The notes below the pieces were generated by a model. The model was not told where the DNA came from, did no database searches, and saw only the letters and a list, made by a program, of their open reading frames with translations. Made by a program: the position numbers and the translations under genes. Below, one piece after another: positions 25,812 through 33,548 of a stretch of DNA of 64,000 bases (the stretch's first letter is position 1; every line of letters begins with the position of its first letter). This DNA is from Imperialibacter roseus (GTDB lineage Bacteria > Bacteroidota > Bacteroidia > Cytophagales > Cyclobacteriaceae). The stretch is from assembly GCF_032999765.1 (NCBI RefSeq), contig NZ_CP136051.1, positions 2,208,417 to 2,272,416 of the forward strand. Reading direction: 5' to 3'.

Positions 25812-26552
25812 ATGACTCGATTCTATCTACTGTTTGTTATTTGCTTGCTTACGGCCAAAAGTTATGGTCAGCAAGTCATTGTTACTGACGATGACAGCTA
25901 TACCGGGGCTTCGTCGGCCATGTTGGATGTTAAATCCTCTACCAAGGGTTTCCTGCCTCCCCGGCTAACAACCAGCCAGCGAACATCTATTTCCTCTCCG
26001 GCCGAAGGGCTTTTAGTATTTGACTCCGATTTTTCTGAATTGATGATTTTCAGGAGTGGCGAATGGCATGAGGTATGGGATGCTGGTAATTTGCGAAGAC
26101 CCAGCTATGGAGAAATTCACCTCACGTCAAATTTGTCGTCGGTTTTGCCAAGCAAAACATGGATTGGCTTCGTAAGCGGTTCTGCCAGCCAAGCCGCCGG
26201 AGGCGATGAACTGACCATTACAGAAGGCTCTTCTGTAAGCATACCCGATAAAATAGTGATTGGCTCTGAAGGCGGTGGTATTTACATGGTACAAATTTAT
26301 TTAGCCTTTACAATGTCAGGTATTCAAGCAGACCGTGAAGTATGGGCTGAGGTACACAAAAATGGGGTAACTGCCACTAATCTTACCGCAAAAAAGACCA
26401 TGAAAACTGGCACGACTGACGTTGGCAACTTCAGCGGATTGATATCGCTTGCTGCCGGCGACTATCTGGAGCTTTGGTTTTATGTGAACCATATAAGCAG
26501 TACCACCTTTGACGCCTCTTCCATGAATTTCATGGTTTACAGAATTAACTAG
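25812..26552 (+). CDS. secreted head-domain protein with C1q/TNF-like C-terminus
   Basis: A 246-residue protein with a signal peptide (ending SYGQ). Residues ~25-95 form a head motif common in Bacteroidota surface proteins: SAMLDVKSSTKGFLPPRLT, TSQR, EGLLVFDSD and a W-x-x-V-W strand. The same motif opens the 1204-residue S74 protein at 38280. The C-terminal ~140 residues (GGIYMVQIYLAFTMSG, VWAEVHKNGV, LISLAAGDYLELWFYV) have the strand pattern of a C1q/TNF-like jelly roll, which usually trimerises. The gene ends 8 bp before a T9SS cargo gene, and the pair is probably co-transcribed and assembled together (inference). No sorting domain is seen in this protein itself. Confidence 0.7.
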   Translation: MTRFYLLFVICLLTAKSYGQQVIVTDDDSYTGASSAMLDVKSSTKGFLPPRLTTSQRTSISSPAEGLLVFDSDFSELMIFRSGEWHEVWDAGNLRRPSYGEIHLTSNLSSVLPSKTWIGFVSGSASQAAGGDELTITEGSSVSIPDKIVIGSEGGGIYMVQIYLAFTMSGIQADREVWAEVHKNGVTATNLTAKKTMKTGTTDVGNFSGLISLAAGDYLELWFYVNHISSTTFDASSMNFMVYRIN

Positions 26553-26560
26553 TGTATGCC

Positions 26561-28048
26561 ATGAAGATTAGAACACTCGTATTGCTTTTGACGGCTTACA
26601 TAATAAACGTAGATGTACTCAGCGCACAGTCTGCTGGTGTTTTGAATAATGGCGCAACAATTGTTGTTAAAAGCGGAGCGTTTTTGAAGGTGCTCGGTGG
26701 CTCTGACGCTTCGGTAAGCATCGCTGACGAAGGTGTTTTGCAAGGTGATATTGTATTGGAAGGAACGATTTACCTCGAGGGAAATTGGGCCAATAACAGC
26801 AGCGCCATCAATGTGCTCGAAAACGCCACAGGCACAGTTGTCTTTGCGGGAGCGACGCCTGTCATAAGAGGAAACTCAAAGACTCACTTTAAGAATGTTG
26901 CGGCTACCAACGATTTAACCCTCGAGAAAGACGTGAACTTAAGAGGCGGCCTAAGCATGGGTAGCGCAAGCATTATTTTAGGTGACAATGATTTGACAAT
27001 AAGTGATGGAGGTACCATCGGCTTTACCAACGGATGGGTGAAAACCACCGGAGCGGGAACCTTAACGATGCCTGTAGCTAATGACAATACGCCTGTTATT
27101 TTTCCTGTTGGCCAAGCTACTTTTACGCCTATAGCTGTTACGCAGTCGGCAACAGGGTCTGCTGGCAACTTTTCCGTGAGGGTACATGACAACGTATTGG
27201 AAAATGGGGTGATGGGCGACCCGGTTTCGCTGCCACGGGTAAATAAGACGTGGCAGGTTAGCAGCGACGCTTCAGTAATCGATGTGTCATTTACAATGTA
27301 CTGGAATACGGGGGATGAATCTGCCTCCTTCGACAGAGACCGTTCTTACGTTAGTCACTATACGGGCGGTGCATGGGATGCTAACTCGGCAGCTTCGGCA
27401 AGTGGGCTGGGGCCTTTCTTTACCACCCGATCAGGTATTACTTCACTGAGTCCCTTTTCTGTATTGGGAGAGGAAGAGGTACTTCCTGTTGAGTTTATTG
27501 ACGTTTGGATTGAGGAAAAGGGCCAAAAGACAGTGCTGAACTGGAGTACAGCCTGGGAAGAGAATAATGACTATTTCAGCGTCGAAGAAAGTACTGACGG
27601 TGTTCACTTCTATACTATCTCAAAATTGGACGGAAGTGGATCAACTCAAGTGGTTAACAGGTACAGCAGCCCGCTCAATCCGAAAGCTGGATTATCCACC
27701 TACTACCGGGTCAGGCAGGTTGACTTTGATGGCAAATACAGCTTTTCTAAGACTGTACGCTATAATAATGCTGATTTGCATCAGGCTGAATTGAAAGTGC
27801 ACAATGTTAGCTTCGACAAGCAAGGCCGAAGCCTAATCTTTGACGTATTTGCTGCTGATAGTGACCAGGCTTATTTAACCCTTTTCGAAGCGGGAGGAAA
27901 TGTGCTTACCGAAAGTGGCATTTATTTGCACGAGGGGCAGCAACATATCACGTTACCGATCTCAACTGACCTGATATCAGCTACTATGTATATTCTGAAA
28001 ATATTCGATGGTCGTGCTGAAAAAACAGTGAAATTTATACTCAAATAG
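26561..28048 (+). CDS. beta-solenoid T9SS cargo protein with FN3-like domain
   Basis: The ATG at 26561 is chosen over a GTG at 26552 that overlaps the upstream stop, since it gives a signal peptide ending in LSAQS (495 residues). Residues ~25-150 show short repeated strands typical of a beta-solenoid (ADEGVLQGDIVLEGTIYLEGNW, FKNVAATNDLTLEKDVNLRGGL). The middle section includes FPVGQATFTPI. An FN3-like segment (~315-400: LPVEFIDVWIEE, LNWSTAWEENNDYFSVEES, YYRVRQVDFDG) leads to a type A-like T9SS sorting domain at the end (LTLFEAGG, LISATMYILKIFDG, KTVKFILK). It resembles the cargo at 37075-38277 in its solenoid layout and likewise follows a head-domain gene. Confidence 0.8.
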   Translation: MKIRTLVLLLTAYIINVDVLSAQSAGVLNNGATIVVKSGAFLKVLGGSDASVSIADEGVLQGDIVLEGTIYLEGNWANNSSAINVLENATGTVVFAGATPVIRGNSKTHFKNVAATNDLTLEKDVNLRGGLSMGSASIILGDNDLTISDGGTIGFTNGWVKTTGAGTLTMPVANDNTPVIFPVGQATFTPIAVTQSATGSAGNFSVRVHDNVLENGVMGDPVSLPRVNKTWQVSSDASVIDVSFTMYWNTGDESASFDRDRSYVSHYTGGAWDANSAASASGLGPFFTTRSGITSLSPFSVLGEEEVLPVEFIDVWIEEKGQKTVLNWSTAWEENNDYFSVEESTDGVHFYTISKLDGSGSTQVVNRYSSPLNPKAGLSTYYRVRQVDFDGKYSFSKTVRYNNADLHQAELKVHNVSFDKQGRSLIFDVFAADSDQAYLTLFEAGGNVLTESGIYLHEGQQHITLPISTDLISATMYILKIFDGRAEKTVKFILK

Positions 28049-28205
28049 ACGAACTGCCACTGCCCTTGCTTTGTACTTCTTCTGCTCGTAGGCATATTAA
28101 TTGATCTGTGCCCCCAACGCAACACTAAGTTCAAAGACGCAGGTTCTCTGTTCCCTGGCTTTTCGTTTAAATGCTCACCAGAAAAAGCGAAAAAGGAAAG
28201 AGTTA

Positions 28206-28799
28206 CTACTCTCTTGGTGGACTAAGCATGATATGTGCCCTGTGAGTGCCAGGGTTCATGATCCATGGCTGCCCTGCAAATTCTGGTTTTGTAGGAAGGC
28301 CGGTTGACTCAGAAGTTTCAAAAGGGACATACACCACATATCTTAAGTAGCCGTTAACCACTTCACCGGAAGCCCAGGTAACATCGCCGTCTTCTGCGTT
28401 GTAAACATATAGTGTACTGCCTTTAGGGATATTTATTTTACCTGCCTTTGTTTCCGTTTCTCTGATGTCGAATATTTCCTGCGATGTTTTGCCTTCCTTT
28501 TTCAATTCTCTGCCTCTTGCCATAAACGGATCGAGATCTTTTTGGTAGCAGGCCACATTGAAGCCCTTAGAGTTGGGATCATCGGCGAGGCATATTAGCC
28601 CGTTTGACCCCTCACGAAGCGTGGTGAACTCTCCTGCACTATTGTAGCCATAAACCTTGGCGCCGTCCTTAAGCTCCGTAGGTGCGGCAAGCAAGGCTGT
28701 CTTTATCTGAATGTCTGATGAGGGAACATTCTGACTATAGCCATTGGCGTGAACAGTAATCAAAAGACCGATAAGTATAATCGCTTTCATAAGTTTCAT
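28206..28799 (-). CDS. secreted protein of unknown function
   Basis: A 197-residue protein with a signal peptide ending in GYSQ; the start may be Met1 or Met4. The mature part opens with ALLAAPTELKDGAKVYGY and has two cysteines (LICLADDP and VACYQKD) that may form a disulphide. It closes with a proline/histidine-rich tail (PWIMNPGTHRAHIMLSPPRE). The histidines and conserved-looking PGTHRAH motif might bind a metal, but I recognise no family with a known role. It is isolated, facing away from the histidine kinase gene across a 302-bp spacer. Confidence 0.7.
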   Translation of the reverse strand: MKLMKAIILIGLLITVHANGYSQNVPSSDIQIKTALLAAPTELKDGAKVYGYNSAGEFTTLREGSNGLICLADDPNSKGFNVACYQKDLDPFMARGRELKKEGKTSQEIFDIRETETKAGKINIPKGSTLYVYNAEDGDVTWASGEVVNGYLRYVVYVPFETSESTGLPTKPEFAGQPWIMNPGTHRAHIMLSPPRE

Positions 28800-29101
28800 T
28801 TTAGAGGTTGCAGAGTGTTGAAATGATCAGGCACACGTGACATCGTGCCCGCCGTCCCTGACATTAGTTAAGTGAATTTAGGAAAACTTAAGTTAATATT
28901 GCTCTACAGCGAAGCATTGTTTGTCGAAACACGATTATCTGAAAGGGCCGTACGCAATCGTGTGAGGTAATTTGCGTTTTCATTTATCGAATTTGACATT
29001 GGTACACACATCCGTTGCACTCCCTATTCGTTAACTTCGTTAGACAATTAGCTCCATCCATCAATTTGAGTATTGTTTTTTTGTAGCATTAAATATGTCG
29101 C
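28800..29101. other. 302-bp divergent intergenic region
   Basis: The spacer between the divergent secreted-protein gene and histidine kinase gene must contain both promoters. It holds a perfect 10-bp palindrome, AACTTAAGTT at 28885-28894, about 85 bp from the secreted-protein start, and a short inverted repeat GGCAC...GTGCC near 28830. Either could be an operator, but nothing shows it. No ORF or structured RNA was recognised. Confidence 0.45.
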
Positions 29102-30469
29102 ATGAATTTTTGGTCAAGATATAGGGAGCTGATAGCGTCAAACCTGTCAAAGGAAACTGTCCCCGAAATAAAAGGAGTAGATTACTGGCGTGACAAGCTG
29201 TTTTACGTCATAGTTGTTTACACGTTGCCTGTGTGCATGATTGCCTATATTCCCGCAATGGCAATATGCTATTACCTTGATCAAACTGCGATAGCGTTTT
29301 ACGATAGCCTGGCGATAGTGTTGATAGTGTTGGTTACCTTCTCAAAAAGACTAAGCCTGCGTTGTCGAAAGCTTATATATGTATTCACGCTATACTTGTT
29401 GTCTGTGAGCTTGTTGTATTACATGGGAGCTTACGGCCCTGGTCTTTTGTATCTCCTGTCCACGGTCATCTTCGTCAGTCTTATCTACTCCAGCAAATTG
29501 GCCTACTGGTGTATTCTTATCAATACAGTTATTTGCCTGTTGTTCGCTCTGGGTATGCAACTGCAAGTGATGGACTCGGCCATGGTTACCATTTACACAC
29601 CTGAGGCCTGGCTGGCAGTAGCCTCAAATCAGGTGTTGTTAAGTATTTTGTTTGCAGCGTCCATACAGATGCTAACTTCCGGGTTTACTCAAACGCTGGA
29701 GAAGGAAAGCTCACTCAAAGAAAATATAAAGAATGAGGTTATTGAGTCTGCCAGGCTTGTTAAAGAGTTAAAAATAAAAAATGAGGAGATGGAGCAGTTT
29801 ACCTATATAGCTTCACACGATCTTCAAGAGCCGCTTAATACTATTCTGGGAATCACCGAGGTACTGAAGCTTCCGAGCGCAAGGAACGCAGCCAGAGATT
29901 TCGAAAAAGGCCTGGATTACATTTCTTTTTCCGTCGAACGATTGAAGATGTTAATTAAAGGTCTTTTAGACTATTCCCGCATTGGCAGGCAATTGGCATT
30001 TGAAGAAGTTAGATGCGAAGAAGTGATAAGAAATGTTGCCAGCGATTTGCGCTCAGCCGTTTCGGAAAGTGGTGCAAAACTTATAATTGATGAATCGGTC
30101 AGGGATATGGACCGTGTAGCTGTTTTTCCGCTGGATTTCAATCAGTTGTTTCAAAACCTGATCAGCAATGCCATTAAATTTAGGAGCCCGACCGTGAAAC
30201 CAGTCATAGAAGTGTCAGTTAAAGAGCGAAGTGATTTTTATGAATTTTTAATCAAGGACAATGGCATTGGGATAGATAAGGATAACCTTGACAAGATATT
30301 CATCATTTTTAAAAGAGCGCATAGTGACACCGCTTATCAGGGCACTGGAATAGGATTAGCATTCTGCAAAAAGATAGTTGAACTCCATGGAGGAAAGATT
30401 TGGGTAGAGTCAAAGGCAGGCAGTGGAAGTAGTTTTTATTTCACTATCTCCAGGCACCTCGCAAAATAA
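29102..30469 (+). CDS. membrane sensor histidine kinase
   Basis: A 455-residue kinase. Six or so hydrophobic helices (~33-195) form a membrane sensor with hardly any periplasmic loop, so it may sense a membrane-linked or intracellular cue. A coiled linker (~197-235) leads to a HisKA domain with the phosphoacceptor His239 in SHDLQEPLN, followed by HATPase_c motifs: N-box (LFQNLISNAIKFR), G1 (DNGIGID) and G2 (GTGIGLAFCKKIVELHGG). There is no receiver domain and no partner regulator next to it, so it is an orphan kinase. Its target might be the distant receiver at 21762, but nothing in the sequence proves that. Confidence 0.93.
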   Translation: MNFWSRYRELIASNLSKETVPEIKGVDYWRDKLFYVIVVYTLPVCMIAYIPAMAICYYLDQTAIAFYDSLAIVLIVLVTFSKRLSLRCRKLIYVFTLYLLSVSLLYYMGAYGPGLLYLLSTVIFVSLIYSSKLAYWCILINTVICLLFALGMQLQVMDSAMVTIYTPEAWLAVASNQVLLSILFAASIQMLTSGFTQTLEKESSLKENIKNEVIESARLVKELKIKNEEMEQFTYIASHDLQEPLNTILGITEVLKLPSARNAARDFEKGLDYISFSVERLKMLIKGLLDYSRIGRQLAFEEVRCEEVIRNVASDLRSAVSESGAKLIIDESVRDMDRVAVFPLDFNQLFQNLISNAIKFRSPTVKPVIEVSVKERSDFYEFLIKDNGIGIDKDNLDKIFIIFKRAHSDTAYQGTGIGLAFCKKIVELHGGKIWVESKAGSGSSFYFTISRHLAK

Positions 30470-30573
30470 TAGCCCCACTGCATAAAAGTTATTTATTGCA
30501 GTAATTCTCATCGGGATCGATGTAACGAAGACCGCCCATCCTTTTCATATAAATATTTGAAGGAAAATTTATG

Positions 30574-30601
30574 TTTTGCTAATCCGCAACTGCTAGTTTC
30601 G
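30574..30601 (+). promoter_or_regulatory. possible promoter of the TPR-CHAT gene
   Basis: TTTTG at 30574-30578 and TAGTTTCG at 30594-30601 resemble the Bacteroidota -33 and -7 boxes (one mismatch in TAnnTTTG, and a spacer of 15 bases that is a little short). They lie 25 bp before the ATG at 30627. Confidence 0.3.
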
Positions 30602-30626
30602 TGCGTATATAGGATTGAATCCTATT

Positions 30627-33548
30627 ATGAATAAACTACTTTTCCATCTTTTCTGGTTTGCATTTTTTTTAACTCCAACGCTGGTCCTTTCTCAAAATTG
30701 CCTGGAACAGTTGGATAGCGCTAACTACTACTCAAAAACAGATAGGGTCAGGTCTTTGTACTTTGCCGATCAACTCATCTCAAAGCTCGATTCGGGGCTT
30801 TGTCAGAGGGAGGTGGGGTACGCAGAGGCATACAATAATATTGGGCTTATATACCTGGGCTTTGCAGAACACAACAGAGCTATCAGAGCCATTCAAAATA
30901 GCTTGAAGGAAGAGGTAGCGCAATATGATAGCCTGAGTCCGGGGCTTATCAAAATTTGTTTGAACCTTTCGGTGGCTTATCAGAACAACAGCGACTACCT
31001 GGCAGCTGAATCGTATTTGCTTTGGGCCGATTCGCTTGTGCGAAAGAACTATTCCGAACAGAGCCCTATTTACCTCGACGCTACCTATAAAAATGGACTT
31101 TTCTATATGGAGGTAGGTCAGTATGAAAAGAGCCGAAGTCAGTTTGAGCGGGCACTTAGGTTGACCTCCCAGTATTTTTCAGAAAATGATTCCATAAAGG
31201 GAGCCTTGCTGACTGAGTATGGTACGCTGCTGAGGGACATGGGTGACTATGAGGAAGGCGAAGTTGCCCTGAACCAGGCGATAGAAGCCCTAAAGGGAAA
31301 GAATGAGGTTATGCATTTGCGGGCACTTGACAGGCTGGCGGCGATAAAACTTGATCAAGGAGAGTTTTCTGCCTCGGAAAACCAGCTGCTAAGTAATTTG
31401 CAATTGAAAAAGGAGCGCTATCCCTCAGACTCGCTGCTGAGAATAGAGACACTTAATAGCCTTGCTGTATTGTACTTTAGGATCAATGACCTGGTTACCT
31501 CAGAGGCATATTTTGAGGATTTGCTGCACTATGCAGGCAGTAGGATTGAAATATCGCCCTATGTGACCAACAACATTGGTGCTATCTATTCGAAGAAAAG
31601 AGACTACAGAAAGGCTTTCGTTATGTTTCAGGAGAGTGCTGCGGCTATGCGGGAGCTGTATGGGGGCGTTCACCCCGACTATGCTAATGTGCTGAGCAAC
31701 CTGGCCAATGTACAGAAAAGCCTGGGAGACATCAATAGCGCCCTTAATATCTATATGAGGGTGCTTGATTTGGATAAAACCATTTATGGGCCGGAAAACC
31801 CCCGATATGCCACAACACTTAACAATATAGCACTGATTTATCAGGCGTTTGGGTATGTGGAGTTGTCGGAGAAGCTTTTGCTGCAAGCACTGAAGATCAG
31901 GAAGGAAAAGCTGGGAGAGAAACACCCGATGTATGCGAAGAGTCTCAACGACCTCGGCGTTCACTTTTTGAATAAAGGCGACACACTTCAGGCTCTCGAG
32001 CATTTCGACGAAGCACTGAAAGCAGAAATTCACCACATGCAATCGGTGTTTCCTGTACTCACCGATCAGCAAAGGCAGCTATTTTTTGAAGACATTAAGT
32101 TTAACCTGGAGCGGTTTGCGAGTATTTCCTTCGGGAAAAGATATTTTGAAACTGAGTGGACTGAAAAGGTTTATAACTACTATTTGAACACAAAATCAGT
32201 ATTGTTTTATGCGGCCGACAAGATGCGCACTACCATGCTGGAAAATCCTGATCCGGTCGTCAAGAACAGCTTTGTTAAGTGGAGAGAAGCAAAGTACATG
32301 CTGGCTCAAAGCTATCTTCTCTCTGAACATGAACTGACTTTGAGAGGAATCAACATTGCAAGCCTGGAAGAGCAGTGCAACAACCTGGAAAAAAAGATGG
32401 CGCTCCTGTCATCTACATTCTCCTCTCAGAGTGAGCTCTCTTTCTACAGCTGGCAGGATGTGGAGAAGAATATTGCCGATAGCGCTGTTTTAGTAGAGGT
32501 GATTGAGTTTAGGAACTACTCATTCAAGCTGGGTAAGTTGGGAGCCGAGCAGGGGTTTGATGACCGGAGCAGCTACGTGGTGTTCATTCTGCAGGGAGGC
32601 TCTAACCAGCTAAAAAGGATCAAGCTTGATGGCAGTGAGCAGCTGGTGGATCAATATACTTTCTATAAAAATTCCCTCAGATACGGCCTTGAAGATGCGT
32701 CTTCATATAATGTATTCTGGAAAAAAATTGACAATGAACTTAAAACAGACAGGAAGGTCTATTACGCTCCGGATGGCATCTATCACAAGTTAAACCCGGC
32801 CATATTGTATGATTCGGCTACAGAGCAATACGTGTCAGACAAATATAAGCTAGTGCACATCACCAGTGGCAAAGACTTTATTCAGGGAGGCAAGGAAGCC
32901 GCTAATAAGCTGAATACGGCGGCTATTTTTGGTAATCCTGACTTTACAACCCTGACTTTGACTTCACCACTCAACCCACTGCCAGAAGCGGAAAGGGAGG
33001 CTGATGATGTAACCGATATTCTACAGGGAGGAAAGTGGAAGGTTTCGGACTTCTATTATCTGAGTGCCACAGAGAGCAACCTTAAACTTAATCAGGATCC
33101 TGGCATACTTCACCTGGCAACTCATGGCTATTTTGAGGAAGACAGCAAGCGGCAAAGTGCGTTGCTCAACTCGGGCGTTTATCTGGCCAAAGATAAGAGT
33201 ACCGAGGACGATGGAATTTTGACTGCCTATGAAGCAATGAACCTTAAGCTTGATCAAACCAGGCTTGTCGTCCTGTCGGCTTGCGAAACGGCACTTGGAA
33301 CAGTTAAGAATGGAGAGGGTGTTTACGGCTTACAGCGGGCTTTTTTGGTGGCGGGGGCAAGCAATCTTATTATTTCTCTGGTAAAGGTGAACGACACCGC
33401 TACAAAAAACTTCATGAATATGTTTTATTCAGAATTTGTGAAAGAACATTCCATAGAAGACTCTTTTTTCACAGCAAGACAGCGTTTTAAACAACAATAC
33501 CCGGATCCCTTTACATGGGGAGCCTTTATTCTTGTATCGAAGAAGTAA
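30627..33548 (+). CDS. exported TPR-CHAT caspase-like protease
   Basis: The ATG at 30627 is preferred to an upstream TTG at 30615; it gives a signal peptide ending in VLSQ and 973 residues. Residues ~25-480 hold about ten TPR repeats (NNIGLIYLGFAEHNRAI, NIALIYQAFGYVELSEKLL, LNDLGVHFLNKGDTLQALEHF). A helical linker follows, then a CHAT domain (~690-973). The caspase-type dyad is intact: His833 in LHLATHGYF and Cys886 in VVLSACETALG, with the downstream EGVYGLQRAFLVAGA loop. CHAT proteases are usually cytosolic and linked to cell-death or defence pathways; the signal peptide here puts it in the periplasm, a layout seen in other Bacteroidota. It ends back-to-back (no gap) with the convergent PorE-like gene. 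Substrate unknown. Confidence 0.9.
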   Translation: MNKLLFHLFWFAFFLTPTLVLSQNCLEQLDSANYYSKTDRVRSLYFADQLISKLDSGLCQREVGYAEAYNNIGLIYLGFAEHNRAIRAIQNSLKEEVAQYDSLSPGLIKICLNLSVAYQNNSDYLAAESYLLWADSLVRKNYSEQSPIYLDATYKNGLFYMEVGQYEKSRSQFERALRLTSQYFSENDSIKGALLTEYGTLLRDMGDYEEGEVALNQAIEALKGKNEVMHLRALDRLAAIKLDQGEFSASENQLLSNLQLKKERYPSDSLLRIETLNSLAVLYFRINDLVTSEAYFEDLLHYAGSRIEISPYVTNNIGAIYSKKRDYRKAFVMFQESAAAMRELYGGVHPDYANVLSNLANVQKSLGDINSALNIYMRVLDLDKTIYGPENPRYATTLNNIALIYQAFGYVELSEKLLLQALKIRKEKLGEKHPMYAKSLNDLGVHFLNKGDTLQALEHFDEALKAEIHHMQSVFPVLTDQQRQLFFEDIKFNLERFASISFGKRYFETEWTEKVYNYYLNTKSVLFYAADKMRTTMLENPDPVVKNSFVKWREAKYMLAQSYLLSEHELTLRGINIASLEEQCNNLEKKMALLSSTFSSQSELSFYSWQDVEKNIADSAVLVEVIEFRNYSFKLGKLGAEQGFDDRSSYVVFILQGGSNQLKRIKLDGSEQLVDQYTFYKNSLRYGLEDASSYNVFWKKIDNELKTDRKVYYAPDGIYHKLNPAILYDSATEQYVSDKYKLVHITSGKDFIQGGKEAANKLNTAAIFGNPDFTTLTLTSPLNPLPEAEREADDVTDILQGGKWKVSDFYYLSATESNLKLNQDPGILHLATHGYFEEDSKRQSALLNSGVYLAKDKSTEDDGILTAYEAMNLKLDQTRLVVLSACETALGTVKNGEGVYGLQRAFLVAGASNLIISLVKVNDTATKNFMNMFYSEFVKEHSIEDSFFTARQRFKQQYPDPFTWGAFILVSKK

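Noticed and set aside
31500-32072. 190-codon minus-strand ORF inside the TPR-CHAT gene
   Set aside because: Antisense to regular TPR repeats; its cysteine- and leucine-rich translation matches no known family.
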